Positions 23,178 through 33,480 of a stretch of 64,000 bases of DNA are shown in pieces. The DNA is from Dactylorhiza incarnata. Its lineage: Eukaryota; Streptophyta; Magnoliopsida; Asparagales; Orchidaceae. The position numbers were made by a program, and so were the translations under genes. The notes under the pieces are model-generated. The model did no database searches. It had not been told where the DNA came from and saw only the letters and a program-made list of their open reading frames with translations. Numbering within the stretch: the first letter of the stretch is position 1; each line of letters opens with the position of its first letter. The stretch spans positions 2,651,001-2,715,000 of the forward strand of contig JAWHQI010000257.1 of assembly GCA_033032865.1 (NCBI GenBank), read 5' to 3'.

Positions 23178-24010
23178 TAATTGCTCCTATTGTAAAGATG
23201 AACTCAATAAGAGTTCTCATATCATGTGTTGTCTGCAAGAGATGGAACCTTCGTCAGCTAAATGTGAAGAATGTGTTCCTCCATTGAGACCCAGAAGAGG
23301 AAGTGTATATGTCCTTACCTCTTGGACTTGCCCCTGAAAGATCTGAAGGGCAGGTTTGCAAGCTAAAAAATATTTTATATGGTCTTAAACAATTTCTCAG
23401 AGCTTGGTTTGGGAGATTTCACAAGGTCATGAGGACTTTTGGAATCCTCAGAGTAATGCAAATCATACTTTGTTCATCAAGCACATAGAAGTAAAATTAA
23501 TAACCCTTATAGTTTATGTGAACGACATTGTTATAAGAGGAGATTATCTGGAAGAGGTTCAAACTCTAAAAAATAGTCTGTCTAGATAATTTAAGGTAAA
23601 GGACTTAGGAAACTTAAGTATTTCCTGGGCATTGAAGTCGCCAGATCCAGACATGCGATTCTTATCTCGCAGAGGAAGTATATTCTTGATTTACTTAAGA
23701 CATCAGGATGAGTGGATGTAGATCTGCCGACACCCCTATCGAAGCAAACCACCGGTTACGGAGGGATGACGGAGAACTTGTTGAGGACATTCCTTGTTTT
23801 CAAAGATTAGTGGGGAAGCTGATTTACTTGTCACATACACGCCCAGATATCTCGTATGTAGTTGGAGTGGTCAGTCAATACATGCACTCACCAGAGACGC
23901 TCCATCTTGATGCTGCCCACTGTATTCTCAAATACCTCGTCCTCTCCTGGGAGCGGTATCCTATTCTCACTGAATGATGAGCTAAATATTAAAGTCTACA
24001 CTGGCGACGA
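23178..24010 (+). pseudogene. Copia-2 remainder of RT and truncated RNase H
   Basis: This resumes the RT frame after the solo LTR: KMNSIRVLISCVV, LNVKNVFLH, MSLPLG, LKNILYGLKQ, VYVNDIVIRG (the catalytic YVDD is YVND), then RNase H linker motifs RLVGKLIYLSHTRPDISYVVGVVSQYMHS at 23800-23890. It ends near 24010 before the DADWAG motif is complete. At least four frameshifts are present. Confidence 0.82.
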
Positions 24011-24688
24011 ACATGAATCTTTGTTGATGTATAAATAATTGCTCGAGCAGACGACTCTGATACAATGCTGGCAATTACCTCTAACACAACATTCGTTTCG
24101 TCGCTACCCAACTAGTGAAGTGGTGAAGATGATCTCAGTCACGTGTTCTCTCAATGCTAGACCAATATATTCTCGCCTGATCTAAAAGTTTAAGTTTTGC
24201 AAATTTGATGTGACGCTCACAGAATAATTCAAAATAATCGAGATGTATTTCATATTCACGAGCCAATAACCAAAAGACTCTGGACTCGATGAACCGTCAA
24301 ACGATGGGACTCACTCGAGATCTCTCTCAAAATGATGATCCTCGTAGTAATAATCTCTAAGATAATCAAGTCATGCAAAAGGTTCAACACAGTCCGCTCA
24401 TGCGCGGAGATGGGGACGACGATAATCGTCATAGTAATCGTCTCTAGCGTAGGGGAATCAGGTCGAAGGGTTGGCACGATCTCTGGAAGTGGTATACTGC
24501 GATCGAGAATAATTGTCGTGATAATATGAAGACCTCTCAAGTAAAGCTCTATTGGTTGAGTATAAATGGACTCGAATTTCTCAAATAAAGTCAAGGGGTA
24601 GCGACGTTAACACATCATATGACGGAACCTATTGACTAAATGATTGCGTATCAAAATAAAGCCCGAACCTGAGGCTCTGATATCAATT
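24011..24688 (-). pseudogene. G1 Gypsy gag N-terminal fragment
   Basis: The minus strand adjoins a primer-binding-like site at 24673-24686 (TTGATATCAGAGCC read on the minus strand) next to the LTR at 24689. The gag start reads an FDGSSSPESFGYWL-like segment, as in Gypsy Gag N-termini. The 24256-24594 minus frame is alignable by eye to the Gypsy-B leader region at 48771-49073, so the two families are related. The 3' part is lost at the Copia-2 junction. Confidence 0.65.
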
Positions 24689-26408
24689 TGACGAAGGACG
24701 AATCTACAGATGACGGACGCGCGATGCCCTAACCCTGGATGAGTATGAGTAATCACAAACAAATGTTATGGACCTAAGCCCAATTCTAGAATGATGTGAA
24801 AGCAAATGAACAAAATGTCAATTTATTGCAGGTGCAAATGAATGTCCAATTGCAAATTAACAAGTAGTTAATTAAAATAAGTCACGGTCACGAGCATATT
24901 TGTTCACAAAAAATTAAATTAGAAAAGCAAACATTATTTCGCAAGCAATTAAGGTGCATTATTTTTAAGCGTGCGACGAATAAATCATGTATGTCAAGCA
25001 ATTTCACAGAAAACTACACATCAATTGCATCCCACAAATATAGTTCGAGCATACAATAATAGAAAATAGAGCATCCAAAATACGACTTACGCGGCAGGCA
25101 ACGACGAAATGTGGTAATGACAGGGAACCGAGGGTTACTAGCTCCAATCTGGATGAATGTCGTCGTGGGAGGGGGGTAGATGGCTCTGGTGGGCTTGAGG
25201 CCGCGGGAAGGGGAGTCAAGATAGCTGGCTGATGGCGAGGAGGCTCACGAGAATGTGACAGTAAGAGAGGAATATGGATGAGGTGGTGACGGGTGATCGT
25301 GAGTGGTTGGAGCGGGTCGGGAGAGGACGAGGAGAGTTGTAGCAGGCAAAAGAGGAAGTCGTGGATGTTGCAATTTGCGAAAGATAGAGCGACGAGGGTT
25401 ACAACTTACACTGGAGAAGGTTGTGGGAGATGCGTTTTGCGAAGGTTGTGGTTTACGTTGGAGAGGGACGGGACGACAACGGCTTGCGGTTTGCGCGAGT
25501 GAGGGATTCGAGCGGTTTCAACTTGGAGCAGGAGCGGGAGAGTGAAGATCTTGGGGGGTGAGTCTGGGGAAGAGAAGATGAAGGTAAATGCCCAAAGCGT
25601 CGCACCAAGCGGGCCTTACAGAGTCCACCGAAGAGTGGAGATTGGCAGCTCCAGGAGTTCTTGCATAAAACTGTTGATACCCCAAATAGTGGCCCGCACG
25701 CATGTATGTACATACATTTACATGAAATCGATTTGGAATGACCATCCGGATGCATCCGTGGACTCAGATCGTCCGAATGAGTAGCGGATCACCGCCTCCT
25801 GCGGGAATAAACGTATGTGGGCCATCGATCTCCATCACAAATCTCTTTGGCTTTCATTGTCATCTTGTCAAGCTCGTCAGGAAGGATTTATTTTGAGTTG
25901 CGGAAACTCGCCATGATGTTTTCAAGAACTCACACAACTGTAGGCGAAAACTAAGCCGTGTAAAGGATGAAATGGCCAACCCGTCAACCGCTATATATAC
26001 TGGTTTCATTTATGATTGTGTTGCAAGAATTCGCCGGTATCCATTATTTTTTTGAAGCTCACATAGAGCTTAGAAAAATGTTGGGATTCTGTCTACCTCA
26101 AGTATATCTACAACTGGATCTTATAGCAGAATGCAACACTCATCTGGGAGAGCATCTAGACTCAGAAATGAAGCTCATGGAAGAACTCGCAAGACTATCA
26201 CAGAGCTCTTGCATGGCGTCCTCACTATCTAGTTGTCGGGTACTCATCCAACATGACGAGTCTTCCACGCCAAGATATCCATCCTCTATGGAAGTTCTCC
26301 TCCTTAACACATCCACCAGCTTTGCGAATGCACATAAAGTACTCGCGTGACTCTCACATGTACCGAGCATTCACTTATTTATCATTAAGCGCTGGGGAGC
26401 CTTGACAA
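24689..26408 (-). repeat. G1 5' LTR (right copy) and adjoining unassigned sequence
   Basis: On the + strand it starts TTGACGAAGGACGAATC, and its first 70 bp match 17575-17646. The far boundary cannot be fixed: 25000-25790 is GC-richer and may be the LTR R/U5, while 25950-26408 contains a TATA-like CTATATATAC and an open frame of 127 codons without recognisable homology. The end at 26408 is only where the next element begins. Confidence 0.45.
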
Positions 26409-26413
26409 CCGAG

Positions 26414-26733
26414 TGTTACGCCCGGCGTCATTACCAGGTTATCCGATTACTGTGCACGTCAACCAAAGGAGAAGGCGGAGGAAGACCGGGCTGAACCATC
26501 CGGTTCAGCCCGCCAATATTAATATAAGGAGTACCGGGGCTGAACAGCACCGGTTCAGCCCCTATGGGGGCCGGCCGGCCCTAGGGGTTGGGTGGGCATA
26601 AATACCCAACCCCTCCTCCTTGGTTCGGCATGAAAGACTATTAGCAAGGTATTTCCCTCTCTTCTCCCTCAAACCCTAACCCTAATCTCTAGTTTCCTCT
26701 AGTTCTTCCCCTTTCTCTAGATAGTTCATAACA
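26414..26733 (+). repeat. 5' LTR of Gypsy-A
   Basis: Starts TGTTACGCCCGGCG and ends AGTTCATAACA. It contains inverted GGGCTGAACC.TCCGGTTCAGCCC palindromes and a TATA box (GGCATAAATACCC near 26597). Confidence 0.95.
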
Positions 26734-26765
26734 TTTGGTATCAGAGGATCTTCCCTCCAACCACG

Positions 26766-27104
26766 GTGACACGCACCGAAGCCGAGAATGCGCGCTTGAC
26801 CACCATCGAAGAAAACTACATCGTCTTGGTAGATTCGGTGGCCGGGATCGAAGAACGAGTCAAAACCTCCACGAAAAATCTGGAAGAACGCATGGATGGA
26901 CGCATGGAGGAGATCAAGGCGTTGTTGATGCAGTCCTTGAAGGGGAAAGCGGTTCCGAGCAGCGATTCTGAGGCGGAGGCGTCACACCAGGCACCGCCGA
27001 CTACCAACGGAGGGTTGGGGGGCTCGGGCGTGATCTTCCCTGGCGGGATCGGGACCGATCCGAGCCGCACGGAGCCTACAGGCGCGGGATCGGCCCCTGC
27101 CTAG
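26766..27104 (+). pseudogene. Gypsy-A gag N-terminal segment
   Basis: The frame starts with MTRTEAENARLTTIEENY and is predicted to be coiled-coil (heptads with IEENY..VDSVAGIEERV..LEERMDGRMEEIKALL). It is followed by a Ser/Pro/Gly linker. Such coiled coils plus low-complexity linkers head many Gypsy Gags. An in-frame TAG at 27102-27104 ends it; the same frame continues open as a Pro/Gly-rich linker to about 27460. A deletion or shift then removes the front of the capsid domain. Confidence 0.7.
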
Positions 27105-27414
27105 ATCAGGGCTCCGCGCAGCCAGCCGGGCTGGGCGTCGGGGCCGGAGGAGACCGGCCACGGCCGGCCTAGGGGCGGCTATCCCCCCCGCCAGCCGCCG
27201 GCCTGGGCCGCCCAGCATCAGCCGCATCCGGCTGTTCAGCCAGGTAGCGGGCCAGGCGGCCCTTCCGCCGCCCAGGAGGGGGCCGGTGCTGCCCCGTGGA
27301 GGGGCCGGGAGGGCCCAGCAGCCCCCTATCGACCACCGGGGGCTGTCAACGTCATTTTCGGAGGAGGAATGGGCCTTCTACCTACGCCACAACACGCTGG
27401 AGGGCCGATGAGGT

Positions 27415-28761
27415 TTGGAAACGGCGAAACATAGCACGAGCAACCTCCCAGGGACGAAGTGGTTTCTTAGGGGGCGCACCTATGCACCCTGGGAGGAATT
27501 TGTGGAGGCCTTCTCGGCTCGCTTTGGACCACTGGAGTACGAGGATGTAGAGGCAATGTTGCAGAAGCTGCGACAGAAAGGGACAGTCACGGAATACAGG
27601 ACAGAGTTTGAACGATTGGCCAATCGGGTCAATTGGGAGGAGAAGACGCTCCTCATCTTTTTCATATCCGGCTTGCGAGATGAGTTGCGGGACGAGGTGC
27701 ACGCCTATTTGCCACGAAGTCTGAGCCATGTAATCAGTGTGGCAAGGATACAGGAGGAGAGATTCAACCGGCAAAGGACCCGTACAGTGGTGAGAGCTCC
27801 TGCGGCTGTACACCCTCCTCGGGGGGCTCCCCCAGTCGAGGGCGGGCCAACAGTGACAAGACTGACATGGCAGGAACTCCAGACCAGGAAGGAGAATGGG
27901 TTATGCTTCAACTGCGATGAGAAGTACACCCGAGGGCACGCTTGCCAGAAGGTCCAGGTATTCATCCTGCAGGAGGAAGCGGAAGATGTTACTCGCACTG
28001 AAGAGGAGGGAGAGTTGGCTTTCGACGACTTTGGAGTATCCATCCAGGCCCTGGAGGGGGGTACCCTAGCTCCGACCTTACACCTAGCTGGGAGGGTCGG
28101 CAGGGAGACGGTGGCGATCTTGATGGACAGCGGGAGCACTCACAACTTCTTCCAACCCGGTTTGGCCCAGAAGACGGGGTGTGTCATTGATCGCAGCGCA
28201 ACTTTCCACGTCAGGGTAGCGGATGGACGTACACTGCAGTGCGAGGGAGTGATGAAAGGGGTGGAGCTCCAGATACAGGGGTACACGGGGCATATTGATG
28301 TTTACTTATTGCCTATCCGGGGTTCTGACATGGTGTTGGGCGTACCGTGGCTGCAGCAACTTCGGCGGGTGACCTTCGATTGGGACCAGATGGCTATAGA
28401 GTTCAGCCAGCACGGGAAGGGGTACTGCTTGGAAGGCCTCAAGTTGTCTCAGGTAAAGGAGATCTCACCCCGCAGCGTGGAACGACTAGGGGCACCGGAT
28501 AGTACGATGACCATCGTTCCGACAAGTAGAGCGGAGCCTACGGCTCCAACAGAGGTCTCGTCTCAGATGCAAGCCAGAGCCGACTTGTTCCAAGAGTCGC
28601 ACGCCCTCCGCCTCCAGCTTGAGGACAAGCCGGTCCTTGATGGGGGAGGGAATGTTACGCCCGGCGTCATTACCAGGTTATCCGATTACTGTGCACGTCG
28701 ACCAAAGGAGAAGGCGGAGGAAGACCGGGCTGAACCATCCGGTTCAGCCCGCCAGTATTAA
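27415..28761 (+). CDS. Gypsy-A gag capsid, zinc knuckle and aspartic protease
   Basis: This is an intact 448-codon frame, although its real start is unclear because the N-terminal half of gag is in another frame. Residues ~25-120 are the C-terminal part of Retrotrans_gag (YAPWEEFVEAFSARFGPLEY, then YRTEFERLANRV and FISGLRDEL). Near residues 160-175 is a degenerate knuckle, CFNCDEKYTRGHAC (CX2CX4HX4C expected; spacing here is CX2CX6HX1C, so it may be non-functional). Residues ~225-340 are a retropepsin-like protease with ILMDSGSTHNFF as active site and MVLGVPWLQ. The frame then runs through the polypurine tract and 109 bp into the 3' LTR before stopping. There is no RT. Confidence 0.85.
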   Translation: METAKHSTSNLPGTKWFLRGRTYAPWEEFVEAFSARFGPLEYEDVEAMLQKLRQKGTVTEYRTEFERLANRVNWEEKTLLIFFISGLRDELRDEVHAYLPRSLSHVISVARIQEERFNRQRTRTVVRAPAAVHPPRGAPPVEGGPTVTRLTWQELQTRKENGLCFNCDEKYTRGHACQKVQVFILQEEAEDVTRTEEEGELAFDDFGVSIQALEGGTLAPTLHLAGRVGRETVAILMDSGSTHNFFQPGLAQKTGCVIDRSATFHVRVADGRTLQCEGVMKGVELQIQGYTGHIDVYLLPIRGSDMVLGVPWLQQLRRVTFDWDQMAIEFSQHGKGYCLEGLKLSQVKEISPRSVERLGAPDSTMTIVPTSRAEPTAPTEVSSQMQARADLFQESHALRLQLEDKPVLDGGGNVTPGVITRLSDYCARRPKEKAEEDRAEPSGSARQY

Positions 28762-28972
28762 TATAAGGAGCACCGGGGCTGAACCGTACCGGTTCAGCCC
28801 CTATGGGGGCCGGCCGGCCCTAGGGGTTGGGTGGGCATAAATACCCAACCCCTCCTCCTTGGTTCGGCATGAAAGACTATTAGCAAGGTATTTCCCTCTC
28901 TTCTCCCTCAAACCCTAACCCTAATCTCTAGTTTCCTCTAGTTCTTCCCCTTTCTCTAGATAGTTCATAACA
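28653..28972 (+). repeat. 3' LTR of Gypsy-A
   Basis: A 320-bp repeat after GGGGGAGGGAA, followed by the CCGAG duplication. Five substitutions separate it from the 5' LTR. It also supplies the last 36 codons and the stop of the upstream ORF. Confidence 0.95.
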
Positions 28973-28977
28973 CCGAG

Positions 28978-29510
28978 GAACTAGCATTCCCACAACTAAA
29001 CCCTTTCTGAGTTCTCACAACCACACATTAGCGTTCACATGAACACATCGTGGTACTTGCGTATTCTGAGTCAATTTCTAGACGCCACATCATCAGTCTC
29101 TTTTTACCTTGTTTGTAGCCCTTTTTGTAACTTGTTCTCACTTCTGCAGCCTGGAGTTATTTTATGTGGCATGCCCATTGGGCATGGTCTTGAGTAGTAT
29201 AAATAGGGGTGCGTAGCAAGGAGGTAGGAACATCGAATCCATCCAAGAACTGCTCGAGACTGTGTCTTTGCTCGAACTGTACTCTTGTGTTCTACGTCTC
29301 TTCAAACTTAATTCATTGTAATCGGCTTAACATGAATAAAATCACGCACGGCTAAAGGTTTGCATTGTGTGAAGTATGTTGTTCTTGTTGATCGTGCCTC
29401 TCGCAAATCAGCTCTTTACTTCTATTTTTCCTTGTATTTCACTCGCGGGCTAAGTATTCTCCGTCGATTATTCCCCAATTATTTTGCCTTTAATAGCTAA
29501 TGGAAAATAT
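28978..29510 (+). repeat. LTR-like remnant with promoter and polyadenylation signals
   Basis: Resumes sequence interrupted by Gypsy-A. It has a TATA box (AGTATAAATAGGGG at about 29197), a leader-like stretch and an AATAAA near 29335. This layout is typical of an LTR U3-R-U5. No partner copy is seen in the window, so class and limits are uncertain. Confidence 0.4.
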
Positions 29511-30416
29511 GCCCCCCCTCCCCCCACATCAAACCCCAAGTATTATAGGAGTGACCATCCTTAATTAAAGGAGGTAAGATAATCAAAGCACACACTTTCA
29601 AAGACTAGCCTGAGGATTTATATGCAGAAGAAACTGGAGGTAGTATGTTAACATACCATGCTCGCAGGGTTGCTTTTTAAGGTATTTTTATCATTTGTAA
29701 TTACATTCATATATTAACATAAAACAGAATACTAATTAGAACTTCCATTATTTTGGATTAATCATAACACAGGGGGTGACCAAGCTTAGTAATGTTACCA
29801 TAATATACATATTTGAAGTAAGTGATATAATGTTTGCTCTTCAAATAGCTTACATTCTAGTGGTACTATTCCGAAAGGAAAGAGGGAATGTTTATAATGT
29901 TTGCATGTTCTTAAGGGGACTTATCTTAAAAAATGCATGTTCTTATGGAGACTTAGCTTTAAAAATGTATGTTCTGAAGGAGACTAAGCTTAAAAAAGGT
30001 TAGCTCTATCATTCAAAGGGTGACTGCATGCATTAATTGTTCCTTAAACTTCCATTGGTAGGATCATGCAATGGGTCTGTTTTTTTTCTTCTCTTTTTTG
30101 CTTATAAAGTCCACGTTTTAATATTTTTATCACTTTCTCTTGCTCTATGGGTTGCTATTCTTGAGATTATTTGGTTGAACCACACTGGGTATTATTGACA
30201 GAGAAATCATATTTGCAAGGCTTGTGAATCAGCTATTTATGAGGATTCATTTTCTGTTTATAGCATATGCAAGGTTGCTGCAACCTCTTTTCATGCTACT
30301 CAAAAGGCTTTGGAGTAGAAGTGCTTATTTAGTCTGCAAATCAGATTGGAATTCTATTTGCAAGATTGAATGAATTTTACTTAGAAATCATTGTTGTAGA
30401 CCTATACATATTTCAG
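29511..30416 (+). other. RADA intron, 3' part of the 23.3-kb intron
   Basis: AT-rich ordinary intron sequence ending ATATTTCAG at the acceptor. It contains three diverged copies of a GCATGTTCTTAAGGGGACTTA(G)CTT-like unit at 29900-30000. Confidence 0.6.
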
Positions 30417-30482
30417 GGCGAAAGGTGTTCATCTTACCGGTTGTTGCGATCAGTGAAGAACCGTTTTGGCACAACAGATGAG
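30417..30482 (+). CDS. RADA: RADA internal exon with the KNRFG motif
   Basis: This exon has 22 codons in phase 0, reading GERCSSYRLLRSVKNRFGTT then DE. KNRFG is the signature motif that separates RadA/Sms from RecA and is needed for its ATPase and branch-migration activity in bacteria. The acceptor is TTTCAG and the donor GTAACA. It joins the YMEG end of the 7072-7152 exon across a 23-kb intron, which strongly supports one gene despite the transposon load. No substitution is seen in the motif. Confidence 0.95.
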
Positions 30483-31305
30483 GTAACACAATTTGATTTT
30501 TTAGAATTTTTCTGGTATTTTTTTAATTGTATGCATATGAATAAAGCTTCGGATACCTTTAGTTAATGCTAAGCATGGTTTCTGATTGATAGCATATTTG
30601 TGATTCTGCTTTCTTTTGCACCATGATGCCCAGTTTCATTCAATTTTGATTGCATTTGGTAGTCAGACTGACCTGCTTATATGAGAATGAAAGATTTTAG
30701 GATTGGTCAACCAATACCTGTTCAAGCTGGAAAATTATCTGAATAAGCACTGAATTGGAAATGGTCAAATATAGGTGGAAAACTACTTCTTGCACACATC
30801 CCCTGATGTTATGCATGAGGATTTTCAATCATAAATATAAGCGAAACAATGGAAAATTTTTCTGTTGAATGTCAACCAGGGAAGCCTCAAAAGAGGGAGG
30901 TAAGAGGTAGTGAAAGTGAGGAAAGCATAGAAGAAGCCTTAAGGCTAGGAGAAAGGGGGATGATAAAATACGGGAAAGAGGAGGCCTGGTGGAGCCAATT
31001 TCATTCTTTACTCAATTACTCAAATTACATAATTTTTGTCTCTCTTTATAGAAGATGGGCCTTATTTCAAAATGCAAAGTTACCCTTAATATGACATAAC
31101 AGATAAATCCTAAATAAAAATAAAATTTTAACCACCCGCAGTTAATCTAAATACCAATGAAGCATTACATGGTTTGTGTTGAAGCCCAAAGAAAGGGCCC
31201 ATTGTATATTTTTCCTCTCTTGTATTACATGGTTTGTGTTCTCTTGTAATAGTTAATATTTTTGAATTAAAAATTATTAAATATTTTAAATTCTCACAGT
31301 TTGCT
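30483..31305 (+). other. RADA intron, upstream of the MITE
   Basis: AT-rich intron starting GTAACA. An 81-codon ORF at 30849-31094 has no recognisable similarity and is judged fortuitous. Part of a short repeat (GTATTACATGGTTTGTGTT) occurs twice near 31165 and 31222. Confidence 0.6.
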
Positions 31306-31315
31306 AAATAATACA

Positions 31316-31559
31316 GAGACTTTGGCACTAAGCACTCTCCAATTAGGTGGTTTTTGCACATTGCATCCTAAATATTTAATTTTGGCACTTTGGACCCCCA
31401 AAGGTTTTAATATTGACATTTTCTACCCTCCTAATTGAATATTTAGTGTACAAAATGCCAATATTAAAGTCTTTGGGGGGGGGGGGGGTGCAAGTGCCAA
31501 AATTAAATATTTATGGTGCAATAACCTCCTAATTGGATGACGCTTGGTGCCAAAAGTCC
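31316..31559. mobile_element. Mutator-type MITE (foldback) in a RADA intron
   Basis: A 244-bp palindromic element. Its ends are GAGACTTTGGCACTAAGC on the left and, read inverted from the right, GGACTTTTGGCACCAAGC. The inverted arms extend roughly 100 bp each, so it can fold into a long hairpin. It is flanked by a perfect 10-bp duplication AAATAATACA (31306-31315 and 31560-31569), a size typical of Mutator-like elements. It is non-coding and contains a 14-G run at 31475-31488. Confidence 0.88.
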
Positions 31560-31812
31560 AAATAATACATAAGTAACAAACAAGCTTGTGATAAAGAACT
31601 TAGGTAGACTTGCACTACTTCCAACCTGTCTCTGGAATCTCATATGATCTTCCCTTCAAAAGGTTTCAAAAATATGAATAGCTTTGATCCATTATGTTAC
31701 TGAAATCTGGACATGAACTATCCAAATATCTTGTAACTCTGAGCTTTACTACTGGTTTATCTAATTCTAGGTATATTTCATGCTAGTCTAATGAACTTTC
31801 TTTCATTTTTAG

Positions 31813-31968
31813 CTTGGATTGCTTGAAATGACAGAATCAGGTATTCAGGCAGTTTCCAATCCCAGTGAAATGTTTCTAAGCGGGAATTACTCTGATTCAA
31901 ACATCTTAGCTGGACTTGCACTCGCTATTGTTGTTGATGGGTCTCGAGCCTTCGTCATTGAAATTCAG
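31813..31968 (+). CDS. RADA: RADA internal exon (LGLLEMTESG...FVIEIQ)
   Basis: This exon has 52 codons in phase 0. It reads LGLLEMTESGIQAVSNPSEM, then FLSGNYSDSN and a hydrophobic segment LAGLALAIVVDGSRAFVIEIQ. It aligns along its length with the RadA stretch LGVF.M...GL..VSNPS..FLS...... (G/A)..V.V..EG(T/S)R..L(I/V)E(I/V)QAL, which links the ATPase core to the Lon-like domain. The acceptor is TTTTTAG and the donor GTAAGT (perfect). No stops or shifts. The next exon is 11.2 kb away. Confidence 0.95.
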
Positions 31969-32255
31969 GTAAGTGCAAGTTATACGGTAAAATTACTTGT
32001 ATAACACTTGGTTTCTTCCGTGTATAATACTTTTCTTATGATGGTAGGTCAGAATCTTGTTGATCAGAAATACTTTAGTTAGTAGCTGAGGCCTAGAGAA
32101 TATGAGTTCTAGAAATGTCAAGAATGTGACGATGACGGCATGCAACATTCCCCTTCTACTGATGAGTATGCGGATAATAAAACTGAGTGAGCATACCTTA
32201 TAACACAAGAAATCATGAAAATGATGACATGCATTACTCCTCTCCTGAAGCCAAG
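31969..32255 (+). other. RADA intron start (11.2-kb intron)
   Basis: Starts GTAAGTGC. Non-coding AT-rich sequence up to the Copia remnant. Confidence 0.6.
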
Positions 32256-33470
32256 CTAATTAATTATATTTTGCCAAAAAATTAAGTTTTGTTTGTCCTT
32301 GTAAACTCGAGGTATTTCAGAAAGACCTCTGGGTTTTTTAGAAACATAGTAAATTTGATTAAAAAAGGAACACTTATCAACAAAAATTACATAATATTTG
32401 TTCCGTCCTTTAAAAAGGTGAGGGCCTTCCTTAAACATCAGTATTAATGCGAGCAAATGGAGAAACATAAACATACTTAATAACAGGAAAAGAACTATCA
32501 ATATGATAATTGTGAATACAACTAATACTAAGTGTATGAGATTTTGCAAAGAAGAGCCTTAAAATGTCAGTGGAAGATAACCACCTAAGCCTAGGAAGAT
32601 ATATTTGACCTAATCTTTTGTGCCTGATGTCACATATGAAAGGTATAGTAATAAGGCCAAGATAGGTGGTAGAGGCAACTGAGGGTAAGTGAAGGATCAA
32701 ATGATCCATATAATAGTAACTATCACATCTATGTTATGTCCAAATAATCTTCCTTGTACGAGGTTCTCGTATGGTTCAAGTAAATTTGGTAAAACTAATG
32801 ATATAATACATGTCTGTCAACTGAGAAACTGACGAAAGATTCATGTTCAAGCGAGAAATTTGATTGACATCAGTGATAGTGAAGTGAGGTGAACCAACAA
32901 AATGACCACGACCAACAATCGAGAGTAAATTTCACTACTCTTGTGATGTGCACAAAAAGTTGGGTTGGAGTAAGACTACTAAATCAAGATGCATTAATAA
33001 TCAACAATCAATGTGGAAGATATAGCTGCAAGGGAAGCAGATGAAGGGGCGGAGGGGTTCCAACGCAAAAGAGCAATCGCCAACATGGTGGCCCCAAATA
33101 GTTGAAATGACCAAAAAAGACTTCTACATCAAATAATTGAGCTTTGGGAAAACTTAGGGAAGGTGTTTTGACCACGGGGAATTTGGAGGGGCTGCTTCCA
33201 TGGCGCATTTGGATTCATCATTTTCTATGAAGATGCAGGAGCCAAAGTAATAGAGGACCTACAAGTTGTGATGCATCAATCCCCCCACTCTTGAATAGGA
33301 TGTCCTCAAATGTGAGGAACTTGACTCCACCAAGACCACATTCATAAGCTTACCCAAACAAGTACTCATAAACAACCAGTTGACTTAGAATGCCCAAATT
33401 TTGGTAATGGGAAATGCTTCCATAGAGCGTTTAAGGTTTTTGATGAAAAAGCAAGAAGAGCTAAAGGAAT
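32256..33470 (-). pseudogene. Antisense Copia remnant (protease to integrase)
   Basis: Read on the minus strand. A protease C-terminal segment with DVNQISRLNMNLSSVSQLTD (32840-32940) is followed by a GAG-pre-integrase block with KRLGQIYLPRLRWLSS and the HCC-like region (32430-32710), then the start of the integrase core with YYVIFVDKCS (32300-32400). The integrase ends at about 32256, and RT and RNase H are missing. Many stops and shifts make this an old fragment. The rightmost 33000-33470 part is probably its gag-protease linker but is not clearly recognisable. Confidence 0.65.
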
Positions 33471-33480
33471 GAGGATCTTA

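Larger units (their letters stand above)
17647..24010 (+). mobile_element. Copia-2: decayed Ty1/copia element, 3' end deleted
   Basis: It starts with an LTR at 17647, followed by a primer-binding site TGGTATCAGAGCC at 17805. Recognisable gag, PR, INT, RT and RNase H follow, ending abruptly inside RNase H near 24010 (after an NIKVYTG-like segment). No 3' LTR or polypurine tract is present. The body is interrupted at RT by a 2.0-kb solo LTR (21157-23177). The 3' end joins directly to antisense G1 gag sequence, implying a deletion that removed the Copia-2 3' end together with the rest of the G1 left LTR and pol. Confidence 0.85.
26414..28972 (+). mobile_element. Gypsy-A: compact Ty3/gypsy element encoding only gag and protease
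   Basis: A 2559-bp element with 320-bp LTRs (26414-26733 and 28653-28972) and the perfect target duplication CCGAG (26409-26413 and 28973-28977). A primer-binding site TGGTATCAGAGG lies at 26736, and a GGGGGAGGGAA polypurine tract precedes the 3' LTR. The LTRs differ at five positions (1.6%). The internal region holds gag with zinc knuckle and an aspartic protease, then passes straight into the 3' LTR; RT, RNase H and integrase are absent. It must have relied on a full-length relative for reverse transcription and integration. It resembles described gag-only (TR-GAG type) non-autonomous elements. Confidence 0.95.

Noticed and set aside
25967..26350. 127-codon ORF upstream of Gypsy-A
   Set aside because: No recognisable homology, an overlapping antisense ORF, and location in LTR-like sequence. 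Chance or decayed gag is more likely.
30849..31094. 81-codon ORF in a RADA intron
   Set aside because: Lies wholly inside an intron with consensus splice sites on either side. No homology is recognised.
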